Shown: positions 36,901-50,702, numbered from the stretch's first letter. The stretch: DNA of 64,000 bases from Eopsaltria australis (GCA_034509425.1 JAVTVJ010000296.1:1116001-1180000), one strand, 5' to 3'. Translations and numbers: made by a program. Notes: generated from the sequence alone by a model not told the origin.

Positions 36901-39900
36901 GAACACGCAACAAAACTGGGAAATTACCTCAGGTTTTTTTCTGAATTCTGGTTTGTGATATCATTCTTATTGTGTGGTTATTGAACCTTACACCCGGTAG
37001 AATGCCTGTAAAAAAAATCTGATTTTTCCATCATTCAAAGCAGCAGTAAGCAAGAGCAGCAAGGCATCCATCAGAATGATTAGCAGCACACCATTCCCAT
37101 CAAAGAGGGAATTTCCATATATATAGTTATATTTCCATATAACTATGGCAGTGTGCTTTTTACTTGTAGATCTTGCTCCTCCAGCAGCATTGAAGGGGAG
37201 ATTATATTGGAATGAAGTTTAAATGGAGAAAACGACCAAAGAACTGATCCTACTAAGAGCTGAAACAGCTTTGGCACGTGCTTAATGTTGCTGAATTATT
37301 CATTGAGCTGGCTGGGCAAACCGACATTGCAAAAGGAAATAAATGAGGGTGCTGGAGGAGAAATGCTAAAGGGTGTGTTAGCCAAATGTCCCGGTGTCAC
37401 AGAGCTCCCAGGGAATGGGGCAGTGATCCCATCCCAAAGTGCCAGCAGCTCTCAGGTGCCAGCCTTTTGTAAAGGAGAGAGGGGATGTTTTGGCTGTGCA
37501 CACAGGGGTGATTTAAGTGATGTTTGTGGGCCCAGGTTAGCTCAGTTTGGGATGTGAGACCTTCCCTGTGAGGGGAGGCATTGCAAAGAGCTGGGAATGG
37601 CCAGCAGGCTCTGCCTGGGGTCAGAGGCATTGATGGGGGGGGACTCAGAGCATGCAGAGCCATGCAGAATGAAAGGTTCACCTTTGCCAGACACACCTGT
37701 CTGGGGAACATGTCACCTCTTATCCCTTTTAGAGGAGTCTTGTTTCCTTCTGTTCCTGCACTCCTTGTTAAGTTACATCAGTTCCTTCTCTCAGTGCTTC
37801 TTCTCCAGGTGAGAGCCCCTTTTCCTGACCAATCTGGGCAGCTCTCTGCAGCCATTCCCCTTCTTCCCTCCAAATCCCACAGAAACAGGGCAACAATGGC
37901 TCACCAAACTGTTCTGCATGACACCACTTCATGGAGGGAACTGAAGCCTTAGCATGGTTGGGATCTGGCACTTCTCAGGGACAGTCTGAGCAGTGCTCAC
38001 TGCACTACAACCCACAGCAGCGGCTGAGAGCAGTGTCTGGATGAGCAGTGGTCACTTAGCTCATGCTTGATGCTCCGTGGAGGGGGGTTAAAAAGATCAA
38101 TGTGATAATCATGGTCTCACAGGCCTGGCTGTGCTGTGGTTTGAATCCTGCCTGGGGAGCAGAACCATTTCCTGGCACCTCTGTGTCTGCTAAGAGTAGA
38201 AATGTTGCCTCAAACACTGTGTAAATATCTCTGTTACATATAGCTGTGCTCTCCTGGGTATTCTGCAAGGAAATATTCAGAGCACTTGGCTTCAGCTCCT
38301 GTTGTTGTTGTGCTGGTTTGGAGATGCTGGCAGATGAGATTTTCAGGATTTATTCAGATGAGAGCTTTGCTTTTGCCCTGTGGGCAAGGCTGGAGTTCAG
38401 AGCTGCAGATTCTATTTGTGGGTTTGAGTCAGGCATAAGCCCATGTCATACCTGTAAGTATAAACCTCTACCTGCAGTTTTTAAAAATCAGGGTTAACTG
38501 CAGGGGTTTGAATCGTTCCAGAAAGGTGAGATTGCAATACTCTTTCAGCTTCCACTCCCACAGGATCTCAGTTTTGCTGACCAAAGTGAAGAGTCTGTAA
38601 AATGCTGAGGCATCCCCTATGCATCCTTTTAGCATATTTTGACCCAAAATAGGAAGAGAGGGGATGTAAATATTTACTGGAATTGTGTATCAGAGAGCAC
38701 CCAGGGATCTGCATTTGGATAATCTGCATTGCAAGAGAAGTCAAGGGAATAGAAGATGACTTAGAAAGGCTGCAGTGCTGGATGTGTTTCTTAACACACA
38801 CAAATTGCTCCCTGATTTCTCAGGAAAAAGAAAGCTCTGGGCTGATTATGGTTTTTAGATCTTATTTTAGATGCAGTGCCTGGAGACCCAGTCAAGATCA
38901 GGATCTTTTGTTAGCCAAGATGAGAGCAAACAGTAAGGTCCTTTCCTTGGAGAGCTTGCAGGATGAATTTCAGTGTGAGGAGGATTATTAAATGCAGGGA
39001 TTTCCACCTTTTTGTGTTGTCTGAGGGTCAGCCCTGCTTTGCTTGGTGCCTGCTCCTTTTTTCAGTCCCCTCACAGTGGTGTTACCCTTTGGATGAAGTG
39101 GTGGATGGAAAGGTGAGGGAGAGGGGAGACAAATGAGGGGTCTGCTCTGCTTTGTCCCCAAATTTTTTCCCTAATCAGATGCATTTGAAAGGTGAGAATT
39201 GGCAAACTCAACTGTTGGTGAGTCACTGCATGCCTGCCAATGCCCGTGTACCCCAACAGCACCTGTCCCATCACAGAGAGGAAGGATGAGGAAATGTGCA
39301 TAACATTTGATTTATAACACAGCTATAGAGAAGTCTGCCCACTGATGTTGATAGGTGTGTCTCTCCTCTTCAGGAGCTGTTTTGGCCCATTGCCTGCAGG
39401 TAACGTGAACCCAGGACATTATTTCCAGTCCCCACACCACAGCTCTCTGATCAGTCTGATTCGAAGCTGCTCCCATTCCCATTTTATTTGAACTCAGCTT
39501 TAAATATAGCTCACAGAGAAGGGTGCAGTGGGTTTGGTAGGAGATGAAGCAGAGCCAGTCCCTGTGATCACAAGATTCCTCCTGCCACATACTATAAATG
39601 ATGCTTCTGCCGTGCATTAGAGGAACGGAACTACGCAAGGGCCTGAGGACCGAGTGCTCTGCTTTAATTATTCATCATTAGCAGTAGCTATTACTGTTAT
39701 TTAAGAGCCTGACATATTAACTGCTGGCCAGTTTCTTTCCTTGATTGCTACCATCCAGCATCCTGCTCGTTGTGCTCTTGGACCAAAGCAAAGCTTTTCT
39801 CCACCAAGAACCCTTTGCCGTATCCCACTCATCCAGGCCTCCTGGAGCTCCTCTCCAGGCTCTTGCTTGCAGGTATTCACACCAAGCCAGACAATGCTTT

Positions 39901-40654
39901 GCTGCTGGTGTTAATCCCAAGTCTGTGCTGGGTTTCCCATCAGTATCCCCCTGAGTGTGACTCAGATGTTTCACACAATACGTTCACGGGAACAGTTCCC
40001 ACCGGCGTGCCAGCACTCCTTACGATCATCCCCATTTCTCCCTGAGAGGCACAGGCCTTGTTTACTCCTCTTTTAATAACACAGATGGTTTTAATAGTTC
40101 TCTGCCTTCGCCCCCAGTTCTTTCTCCTTGTCTCTAGTCTGTTTAATGCTTCCTTCTAAGTGATGGCTTTGTCACTTAATCTCATTAAAACTTCTCTCCA
40201 TTGAACTCGGTGAGCTGCTTATCAGACCGTAAGCCTAATCTCCCATTTGTAATTAATTTGTTCTGTGCCTCCTACAATTTGGCATCATTAGATAATGGCA
40301 ACACCCTCAAGGTCACTGATACACAGCACGAGGTAAACACCCATGGCTCCAGCACAGGCTTCCCTGCTGGCCTTCTCCTTCCTCCTCCTCCCTTTGACAC
40401 ATGGCATGATTTTATTGACATGCTTCTCCCCTTCTCTCAGCCAGTTTCTGATGATGCTTCCTGTCCAGCCTGTGCTGCTGGGTGACTGCAGATCAATATC
40501 TCAGGCTGTCTAGAGGCAAATGCTTTTCTGATATCCTCCCAGTGCAGGCTCATTGCACCAGTTTTCTGCTCACCTTTCAACTCCTTCCTACGTGTTCCAA
40601 TAATTGAGTTGCACCGTTCTTCCTTTGCTGATCTATAAAACTTGCAGAGCCTTT
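33986..40654 (+). other. RTN1 intron 3, no gene seen
   Basis: Nearly seven kilobases of intron without a recognisable transposon. A perfect 10-base-arm hairpin occurs at 37123-37146. Open frames are below 150 codons and lack family resemblance. Nothing else could be supported. Confidence 0.6.
37123..37146. repeat. Perfect inverted repeat, 10-base arms, 4-base loop
   Basis: ATAGTTATAT at 37123-37132 and ATATAACTAT at 37137-37146 are exact reverse complements around TTCC. It lies in an AT-rich local context, where such hairpins can arise by chance. Confidence 0.7.
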
Positions 40655-40808
40655 TCACAGAATCCTAAAATCACAGAATGCTTAAGTTTGGAAGGGACTT
40701 TAAAGATCTTCCAGTTCCAACCCCCTGCCATGGTCAGGGACACCTTCCACTAGACCAGGTTGCTCAAAGCCCCATTTAACTTGGATTTGAACACTCCCAG
40801 GGGTGCCC
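40655..40808 (-). mobile_element. CR1 LINE 3' end fragment, antisense
   Basis: A clear reverse-complement CR1 3' end: AAAATCACAGAATGCTTAAG, 'GGAAGGGACTTTAAAGATC', 'TTCCAACCCCCTGCCATGG', 'CACCTTCCACTAGACCAGG', 'GCTCAAAGCCCCATTTAAC', 'GAACACTCCCAGGGGTG'. It is about 150 bases, truncated, and opposite to RTN1. Confidence 0.95.
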
Positions 40809-43800
40809 TCACGGGCTTGGAGTCAGGAATGGGATACAGGAGCCTTTCATGTTCAGGTTTTTTGGCCCAGTGGACACTCAGTGGCTCACTTATCAATATC
40901 ATAGGTAGAAACAACCCACAAATCACTGTTATAGTTTGATCAAATCATAACAATGCACAAATCATTATTATGATTTGACATCCACATTTTTGAAAATAAG
41001 GAAAAAATCCCAGATTATTGCAATTCATAGCACCAGCCAGTACCACCAGGGAATTTTCACTGGTGAGATGAAGAATACCAAGCTCTAACCAGAGATGAAA
41101 ACCAATCTAGTGCACCCTTCCTTTTAACAATGTGTTCACAGGCTTCTGAAGGAAGAAGAATACATTTTGTGGTATTCCTGTCTACTCACTTGGGATTTGC
41201 TGGTATTGAGTTGTCTGGGACATTTGCAGGCTGTGGAAATAGGGTCAGTCCTGGTACAAGCTCAATCTCTTCATTTTCCCCAGTAGATTTATTTTCATCT
41301 CTCATATTTCCATGTTTGGATGTAATTTCTAAGAAACCCAAATGGATTTGACCCATTCTTCCAATTTTTGCTGTTCTCTGCCTGAAAACAATCTACTAAA
41401 CTTAAGTCCTAGATGCACACAGAGCTGTCATTAGATCATAGGTATCGTTATTCAATACAGTATTGACCACAGTATTCAGAAATTCAGCATTCAGGCAGCT
41501 ACAGAGAACAGCTCCAAATCCATTGCACACAGAGCTGTGGGGAGGAAATCTCCCAAACACCAAAAAACTCAGGATTTTGAACTCACTGGATTCTGCAACT
41601 CTGTTTCCTAATTGGCAGTTTTTGTAAGTGTGCCTAATTTTTCTCGCCTGATAGTAAAGAAAGAAAAAAAAAACCCCAAATCTACTGGTGAGAGATTCTG
41701 CAGTCTTTTGGGATAAGGCAGGCTTCTGTAAAAGAGATTTATGTTTTTCTGAGGGGGGTAAGTGCAGGAAGGACATTTTGCATTTGTTCCTGTAATGGCT
41801 GCACACGGATCAGCCCCTGTGCCTTGCTGGGAGCTGGCACGAGGCCACCAGGTAGATCCAGCTTAGTCACTCGAGGGCAGCTCTGTTCAAGTCACCCAGT
41901 GCCACGTTTTGGCTAAAAGGCAGCTCTGACCTGGGGATAAATGCTTGTTTCTCCCAGTGAAATGTGCCTGGCTCAGCAGCAAGATGTATTTGCAGCTGGC
42001 TTGCGAACTGTTAGGAACTGTGTGTTCCTTTGGGTGCGGTGATGCCTCAAGATGCTCGTTCAAGGCCAGGAAAACTTCATGGTAATAGTCAGAAATAAGT
42101 TTATGCTCAAAGAGCACGTTGATAAGACAAGTGACTGACTTACAGGCTGACTTCACTGACAGGAGTCTCACTCCTGAGATCAGAACCGGGTTTGATCAGC
42201 AGATAAACCTTTCCTTTTCCTAAACAATCCATATTTCCTCAACCATCCTTGGTTTGGTCTCCCTCACTCCTCCAAACCATGCCGTAAACATGTCTTTCAT
42301 CCATTTATATAACTGCCTTTGTGTGCTGTGCTGCCATTCCCTGTGCTCACACAATCACTACACCAGTGTGACCAACAAAAGAGCAAAAATCATTTTATTT
42401 GGTGCACACTCTGTTTCCTCTGAGAATGAGCCCAAGTTTGGTTTCTTCTGCTGTGACGCACTTGAAACCCTGTCCCTAAAGAGACCAATGCAGCACTAAA
42501 TACCAGCTATCTGCTATCAAAAGGGATGTTTAAAATTTCAGGTGTTTTTTATTTTTAATGATCCATTTGTCTTTTCAGACTCGTGAGCAGGCAGTGAGAC
42601 TGCTGTGATTTGCAGCCACAGGCTGCCCGTTCCCTCCTCTGCTTCCATGGAAACACATGTTGGATGAGGCAGAACCAGGCACAGACTTAAAGAACATGAT
42701 CTCCAAACTATTTGCTTTTCCTTGCAAGGAGTCCTTTACCTCCTGTTTTTACAGAACTCTGTGTGAGGAGGAAATCCCTCTGGGGAGAGGCAGCTTTTTG
42801 AGGTGTCTGACTGGTGTTGATGCAGCTGTTTGACAGCATCATCCCTAAGCATGTGAACGTGCTGCTCAGAGGTGAAATGCATGAGACAGGGCAGGGACAG
42901 TGAGTTTTGGAGCTGGTGTCACTCTGGCTGTCGCATTTGGGATCAGAAGAGTTCTGCTTTTATGTAAACCCTTTGCTTTACTTTCATCTCCTCCCTGGAG
43001 AGGTGAAGGTTGTACCTTCCTCTGCACTTCAGCACCCCAAAGATACCCAATTTGCACATGTAAAGCTCCATGTGTTCTCTGGGCAGCTCCTCTCCTTCCT
43101 GGTAAAAAACCTCTCTCCCTCATGGTGAAAAACAGTTTATTTGCAGTTTGATGGTAAAATGAGGAAGGGCTGGGAAAGGGCAGCAGCTCACACAGAGCTG
43201 TGTGTCATAGCTCAGTACAACTCTCTGGTGTGTTTTGTCTGGGGGATTCAGTCAGAAAGAAAGAAATTGTAGGAGAAAATGGACCTGAAGTGACAGCCAC
43301 CAGCTCTTCCTGCACCTCCCATGCTGCAGTCTCTTATCAGAAGGGCTCTCACCCTGCAGGAACACCAGCTTGCTCTGCCACCCAGGGCCAAGCTGGAATT
43401 CCACTGCCATGGAGCCAGATCCTGCTTTGGGGATCAGATCCTGCTGTGGTGGCTGAGTTTGCAGGATCTGAGCCTCACCCCTGGCAGATGCACACCTGGT
43501 ATCTTCTCCTTGATTCCTGTTTGTCAGTAAGAGGGGAAAAAAACCCTCTTAGATGTGATGGCTCTAATGAGGTACTGAGAAGAATGAGTTGCTGGGTGCT
43601 ACATTTGCAGGATGTCTTTCCTGCATGGAAAAGAAGCGTATTTTATCTTCCATCGCTTGCAAAGCATTCACATTTTGAAGGCTGCTCGTGTCTGTGGCAG
43701 CCTAAGCACAAAGCAGGGCAAAAACCTTTTTTACAGAACAAACCTCAGGCCGCGCCCTTTCAGCTGCAGGGAAGGATGGAAGCCTCATCACAAAGCCTCA

Positions 43801-46800
43801 TCTCAGACATCGAGAAGTAAATGTCACTCTATGCTGTCTGATGATTCCACTAGATTCACACTAATCAGAGCCCTTCATTAATTATTTACCTTCAGGGAAA
43901 TGTGCCAAAGAGTTCTGACACTTCGGATGTACAAAGTAATTGCCACGTTTACTTCCCAGCTAATGGGGAAGCCAAAATAAATTGTACCTGGCTGAGTGGC
44001 AGTGTGTGTGTGGGTGAGGGTAGGGGCAGGAACTTCCTGCCCTTGCATGTGATTCCATCCACACCCCAGAGCTTCCCCACGCCCCAAAAGGCTCAGGGTT
44101 GTCCCCCTTTGTGTCAGCATGGGCTGGACATGTCACCACGCTCTGCCAGGGCCATCTCCATCCTCCCCTCCATGCAGTCTGTCTCCCTGAATCACATCTC
44201 CAGGTGCCTTGTGCCCACCCCAGGGCTGCTCTGGCTCCCCCAGCCAGCACAGGGGCTGCTGGTGGGTTTGTTTTGAGTTTCCAGAGCAGGACTGGGCCCT
44301 GTGTTGGGAGCAGTGCAGAGCCAAATCCTGCATGGAGGGCTCTGCTGCCTCCCGGCTGCTGAGCACATGGTGACAAACCAGCAGCTCCCTCTGCTCCAGA
44401 ATAAGTAGGTCTCTACTGCAGGTTTGCAACCTGAGAAAAACAAACAAATGCAGAGCAGTGTGGCTATATTTATCTGAAATTTGGAAGCTGTGGTTCATAG
44501 GGAACTTTGATCACTTTAAATGTCAGGCAGTCTGGGAAAAGAATGAGGAAAAGAAAAAGCACAGTTAAAAAGAATGTGTTTAGGAAAAGGCAAGAACTGC
44601 TGCTGCTTCCAAAATGAAGTAAATCCTTCCCTTCTGGCCCCCTAAGCCTGAGGGCTGTTGTCTCTCAGCTTCAAGCTGGGGGTACTCAGAGGCTGAGGTT
44701 TCCAAAGCCCAGCCCCACAGGTGCTGAGGACCAGCTGGACTCAGAGTCCTGCTCAGAATTCAGCAAGGGCTGATCACATCTACCTGTGAAAGAGGACGTT
44801 CATCCAAAACAAAATATGATAATTGAGTTTGGAGGTTGGGTTTTTTTTGTTTGCAAACCAAAATAAGATTGTGGTTTTCTTGAATTTATAATAATTAGAA
44901 ATGAATGTCATGCCATTATGGTTTATCTCTGATTCATCTGCAAGACATTAATTTTAAGTACCTGGCATTTGAAATTCAAGAACCTTACAAGGGACACAGG
45001 GATATTGTGCTTTGGATCCCTGGGTGGATTTATTAAGAATGAACTAGCTGATATAATACAAAGAGGTACTTAGTGGTACCTGTCTCAGCCAGGGAGTTTC
45101 ATCAGAGCCCCATGTACTTAAATGTTTGCAAGGAGGGAAACACTTAAGGAAAGCAGTTCTGAAATCCCAGCAGACCTTTTGCTATGCTTGCCCAGTTCTA
45201 TTTTACCATTCTCTGGGAATCCCCCATTTTTTCAAAAGCCAAACCTGTTGCAAAGGAATTCACTATTCATGCAGAAAATGTAGTATGCTATCCTTCCTCC
45301 TCATACTACTCATGTGCAGTGCTCTGGGATAACAGCTGTTTCTGGATCTCTGCAAATCTGCACAGTTACCCTGAAATTCCTGATGCTTCTACCATATCCA
45401 CATGCTATTATTGCAGCAGAGTGGTTACATGTGATGCCAATAAGGAAAACACCTTCCCTTGTTCAGTTTTGTCCAGTCGACTTTCAGGCTACTTATTAAT
45501 TGACAAATATGGAAAAATAATTCTGTTTTTCATATAGACATTCAAATTCACCCTATACCTCCTATTTTGCTCACACTCGTCCCAGGATAGAGAGCTATCA
45601 GTCCTTTTGCAGAAGCAATCAGGAAAATGTGGCTTGTGGTGTTTAACAATATCATCGGGTAAATCTGAGTTCCTCAGGCTTTTTCGTTTGGTTTTCTAAA
45701 TGTGAAATAGTTTTGCTGATCTATCTTTAATCCTTTAGCCTTGAGAATGAGAAATTCAATTGTCTTTTCTCAGATACTTGATGTCAGCATTCAAATCAGG
45801 ACTTTCTCGTTGAGTGCAGAGGGAGCGAGGTTATACAACAGTCAAGTACTCAAAGATAGGATCTGCTCTTCAGAGAGAAACCCATTTCCACAAATCCAGT
45901 GGGTTCAACTCAGTTCTGCATTTTTTTCTTCTCCTTTTCCTCTTTTTGCATCTGTTTGCATAAGATAACTAGTTTTAGGGATGACTGATCTTAAGTTCCT
46001 AATGAATTGGCTCGAGGGTGTGGATTTTTATGGCATGTTCTGCTGATTGGATGCTGGAAGCTGGCTTGACCTTGCTTATGGTATCTTCCATAAGATATAC
46101 ACATGTGATCTGTCCTCTTCCCTCTCCCCCATGTGAGGGGATGTGCTGGGGCAGGGCCAGCCCCCCACTACTCAAACCATTTCTGCTTTTCTGTGTTGCT
46201 TTACTTCCAACCAATGTCCTAAAATGCCACACAAAATCATTTTCCCTGTTCCTTTCCCCAGCAAACACAACCCTGACCACTTTTCAGCCAACACTTCTGG
46301 CACATCATTTCCTGATTCTAATTGCCCTAGAGGCCCATAATAACATTTAAAACTCAGAGTGCTGCTTTGCCATCCAAAGCATTTCTCCAGCCAGTGCCCA
46401 CACAGACTCTCAGCAGAGCCCTGCCCTATTCTCTCCTTGCTTTCCCCTTCTCACAGCCTTGCACTGGTACTCCTGCCTTACACACCAGTATTTCATGTCC
46501 TTCATTGTTCCTTTTGGGCTCTTTTCCCCCACTTTGTGCCATGCAGCACTACAATAAGCAGCCACACTGCCTCCTCCATCACCTTTGCAAGCACTGCAGG
46601 CTGTGTTTGCTCAGGACAGGAGCAGCTCTTCTGCACCTCCTCCTGTCCGACCTGTCCTCCGTTTCTCTGCAACCTCAGCCAGGATTTTCCCATATTAACA
46701 GCCAGCTTCCCAGGCTGGGGATGACTGGAGCTGTCCCTTTGCAGAGAGTATCTTGGTCCCCAGGTGTCTCTCATCCGTGGAGCAGGCGGTGTGGCTGCTG

Positions 46801-48929
46801 GATCCAGCAGTGAGATCTGTTGCTGATTTCCAGGAAAGGCTGGGGTTGCCATGACAATTGTGTGCCGGCCGAGCCAGAGCATGGCTGCAGTATCCACACA
46901 CCTCCACCACTAATGCATTTTATCCTCCCTGCAGGGCGGGGTGGGGGATGCAAACATGCCCGTGGTGAGATGCTTGAAGCAGCTCTCCAGCATGGTGAGA
47001 AGCTCAGGTCCTTCTGGGTAGCATCTTTCCCCGAGGAAAATTATTTTTTGGGAGCACCTGGAGCTGAGGGAAGGGGGCTTGATCTACATTAAGGCATTCT
47101 GCACCCTCTCCCCTGGCCTGATCTGGGCTGGCAGCAGGAGTGCCAGGTACAGGAGCAGTGGAGCCTGCAGAAATGCTGCAAACCACAGCTGATTCTCAAG
47201 CACCCTGGGCTGCTTATGAGCATCCCAAACCCAATTAAGGGCTTGTGGCACTGCTGCAAATGTAGCCTCAGTCTCCTGAGCCTCTGCCTGCAGGCTGTTG
47301 GTTTAATTTGCAGTCACATTTGAAAAATTTGTAGTTGCATTTTGCACTTGGGCAGAGCATCCCAGCCTCTGAATCAGCACCTGGAGCTTCAAAATTTGGG
47401 TCTGATCCCAAGAGAGCAGGAGCAAAGGGTGGCCCTGCAAGCTGGAAGCAAAGCTTTGGCTTTTTTGTGGGAACATCTTTCCTGAGGGATTCATCAGAGG
47501 TGCCTGAGCTCAGGACCTGGATGTGCAGAGGAGCAAAGGGCAGGACAGGACGGGACCTCTCCCTGGTGGCTTGTGGCACTGCCATGTGGCACAGCCTCAT
47601 TTCCCCAGCTCAGGCACTGGACACCAGACCTTGCCTCAAGAATTTGTTAAAAATGTACCATTACCATCACTTCAGGGCATGCTTGGCCAAAGAGAAGAGT
47701 CCTCTGTGCCCCTTACAACCACCAGGCAGGATTTCACCATTTCCAGGAGCAGTGCAATCTGAATTCATCTTTACAACTTTGGTTGATCTCTCCTGGTCCA
47801 AGAACTGCAGCCAGTAGCACCAGCCTTGCAAGCTGTGTTGCAAAAAACGAGGGAGGTTTCTTTGTTAGAGGCACAGATGTTGTGCTGGGTGCTGCAGAAA
47901 CAAAGCTCAGAAAGCAGACGATGCCCCAAATTTAAATAGACCAAGCAGACCCAGAGACCTCAGAGAGATGATTCCCAAGGTCACGTAGGAAGCCTGTGGC
48001 AGACACAGGGACTGAACAGAGATCTCCTGAGGCTCAGCCACACTGTGGTCTCAGGACTGTCTTCTCTTTTGTCTTCCAGTACATTAAGAAGTTCAGTTAA
48101 TGAAATGGAATTAATAATGCCAGCTGCAGCACCAGCAATGCTGTAGGAGAGAAAAACTTCACAGCATAGGCTTAAAAACAGAAGGCTTGAAAATGGGAAT
48201 AAGCTGCAAGCACTTCCCTTTGTAATGGGGGAATGCAGGAGGTCAAACAGAGTTTTAGGGTCTCTTCAGCTTTACTGATCAAATCTTAAAGGAAAAATGA
48301 AGATGTAGCAACCACCTCCCCCCAAGGAGAGACACTCATGATTTTAAGGTTCCCAGCAACTGAAAAAAGTAGTCCCACTGGAAAGAATCAAAAGACTTTT
48401 CTAGGTCAATGGCAGGAATAGAGCCTTTATTTCTATGAACCTCACAGTTCAAAAATAACATAAAAGAACCAAGAGAAATTATCCACCTCTGAAGAACCAG
48501 GAGTAAATCAAAATTGATTGTTATGTGTTAGTTGTGCTGCTGCCTGCAGTAATCAGGGAGCTCAAATGGCACCACAGGAGTCCCGGCCATCTCTGGGATG
48601 GCTGCTGAAGAAGGTCTGTGCTGTGCTCTCTGAGGCACATCAGAGGCTCAAAACCCAAAATTGTTTCTGAACAACAGTGTCAGATCTAAGGAGTTCCCCC
48701 CGCCAAGGGCTCATTTACTAGGATTCAAGGAAAGGCCACCTCAGTCCCAGGGAAGGAAGCAAGCACAAAGCTTGTCTCACCTGGGTCTTTCACCCACTCA
48801 TTTGGCTCCTGTCTCTGGCTTGTTGTTACCTTATGATAATAAGGTCTTATTATGTAGTTATATACAGTTATTATACAGTTAATATATGGTAACTTTACAG
48901 ATCTCTTATACAGTTGGGACTCTTAAACA
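40809..48929 (+). other. RTN1 intron 3, mostly unique sequence
   Basis: Eight kilobases of intron. It includes a C/T-rich stretch around 46370-46530, a probable MIR-like relic at 47950-48055 (listed separately), and several overlapping open frames of 100-200 codons without domains. No coding exon of RTN1 or another gene is recognisable. Confidence 0.55.
47950..48055 (+). mobile_element. Probable ancient MIR-like CORE-SINE relic
   Basis: The order of words matches the 3' half of the amniote MIR element: CAGAGACCTCAGAGAGATGA, then CCCAAGGTCACGTAGGAAGC, GTGGCAGACACAGGGACTGA and AGATCTCCTGAGGCTC. These line up with the known 'CCCAAGGTCACACAGCTAG', 'GTGGCAGAGCCGGGATTC' and 'AACCCAGG...CTGGCTC' segments. 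Many mismatches are expected, since MIR insertions predate the bird-mammal split. This is recognised by eye only. Confidence 0.45.
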
Positions 48930-49281
48930 TGGAGAAGAAAAGGGGAGACCTCAGAGCACCTTCCAGCACTTAACATGGGCTCCAAGAGAGCTGGAGAGGG
49001 ACTTTGGACAAGGGCATGGAATGATAGGAGAAAGGGAAATGGCTTCATCTGGCAGAAGGCAGGTTTGGATTACATGTTAAAAAGAAAATCTTCCCTGTGA
49101 GGGTGGTAAGGGCCTGGCACAGGTGGCCAGGAAAGCTGTGGATGCCCCAGCCCTGAGGTGTTCAAAGCCAGGTTGGATTGGGCTCTGACCAGCCTGGGAT
49201 AGTGGAAGGTGTCCCTGTCCATGGCAGGGAGTGGAGAACTGGATGATCTTTAAGGTCCCTTCCAATTTACAGTTCTATGAT
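48930..49281 (+). mobile_element. CR1 LINE fragment, 3' part, sense
   Basis: About 350 bases of CR1 in RTN1 orientation. It starts at a block reading GGAGAAGAAAAGGGGAGACC, continues through AGCTGGAGAGGGACTTTGG, ACAAGGGCATGGAATGATAG, a decayed 'AAAATCTTCCCTGTGAGGGT' segment, 'GTTGGATTGGGCTCTGACC', 'GTGGAAGGTGTCCCTGTCC' and ends GGTCCCTTCCAATTTACAGT plus TCTATGATT. The ORF2 remnant is broken. A 22-base AT palindrome follows just after the 3' end. Confidence 0.93.
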
Positions 49282-49294
49282 TAGACACATCCAT

Positions 49295-49316
49295 ATATAT
49301 CTATATATAGATATAT
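49295..49316. repeat. 22-base perfect AT-rich palindrome
   Basis: The bases ATATATCT, ATATAT, AGATATAT in succession form an exact palindrome centred at 49305/49306. It starts 14 bases after the CR1 3' end and may derive from its tail microsatellite. No function is evident. Confidence 0.75.
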
Positions 49317-50702
49317 GCATCTATAATCTCAGATGGGCATGAAGAACAGTTCTGATGAGCAGAAAGTGAAACAGAGGCAGCAGAACAGAAGCTTAGCACG
49401 TCTCAAAATCACACTTCTTGTCCTTGTGAACAACCCAAATATTTTGACTGATGATTTTTAAAACCCTCTATAAATCCAGGCATTTCAAGACTTAAAAAGA
49501 AATTGCAGGCAAGCTGGAACATTGTGTGACATGCCAGGACATGGGGCTTCTTTTGTTGCAATTGCTCAGCTTCAGACTTTAATTGTGCCAGTTTAAGACC
49601 ATATTGTCTTTTTTTACCACCTTATTGATTCCTTTTGTGGTCTGAAGACCTGAGAAAAAAAGGTAATTCATCCTTGCATTACATCTTCTAAGAGAAAGTA
49701 GCAAAGACCTGGGGCAAAAGAGAGCAAGGACAGAGCTGTCTATGTGCTTCCTGTACTGTGAGATGTGATGGACCTGAAATAGCCATCAACATCTCCCAGC
49801 TCATGGCCTTGCCACTTGAGCTGCCTCTGAGCAACCCTGCAGACCAGAAAATGTGCAAGAATGAGCACAAGACAGTGAAAAGGATGAGAACAGGAGCCAG
49901 GATTTGGCCCATCCTTCTGCTATTGACAGCCTCCTCACGAAAATGTAATTGCTGGCTGCCCTTGCTTGGAGCGCTCAGGCAAAAATTCCCCGTTGCTCTT
50001 TAGAGCTTCGAGACATATTAATGCAACTTTTAAAATAGCATCCTCTCTATTTTTGTTGCTAATGCTAAGAACAAATTAGCTTAGGAAAAAAAAGCCCCAA
50101 TGATCTCCCTTAATGCTATTGTTCTCCTAAAGTGCTAAGTGTCAGGATCTCTCAGCACCACGTTGCAGACCTGGCGCTGCCCTCAATGTGTCCCATGGAG
50201 CCTTGACGAGGAAAATGTCATCAATCCAAAGTGCCTTCAAAGTCACTGCACTCCAAACAGTGGTTTCAGCTCTGTCTTTGAGTTTTTAATTATTAAATAA
50301 TCTTTGAAACCAAGTGGAACCAGCTGATTTCCACCCCTGCCCTCCAGCAGGGTTGTTAAGGGACAGCCCCGAAGTTTAGTTCCTGTGGTAGAACAGTGGG
50401 TGCCTCTGAGCTCTTATGGACTGCTATGTCCATTCAAATATATTTACCTAAAAAGCCTTAAATGTTGCCAACTCTGACCTCATCAGAGCTCATCAGTGGT
50501 GCACAGGTGGCTTGGGTCACTGTGGAAGCAGGAGGACCTTTGGAGGGAGGCAGGGTAGGGCTGGAGCCCCAGTCCTGCTGCAGGATTTCCTGTGTCCCTG
50601 CAAGGAGCACAGTCCTGGTGGCCACACACCATGGCAGGGTGGCCCTGTCCTCTGCAGACCTACAGTCTGCACCTCATTTGGCCATCCAGATGTGGGTGCC
50701 CC
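49317..50702 (+). other. RTN1 intron 3, between two CR1 copies
   Basis: Intronic sequence without a gene. A segment at 50151-50181 contains words resembling the two halves of the REST/NRSF silencer site in a non-standard arrangement (see findings). Nothing else stands out. Confidence 0.55.

Noticed and set aside
38071..38161. tRNA-like ends: TGCTCC and GGAGCA flanking a GGTTTGAATCC B-box-like word
   Set aside because: The 91-base span lacks a good A box, and the T arm does not pair, so it is neither a tRNA nor a clear tRNA-derived SINE.
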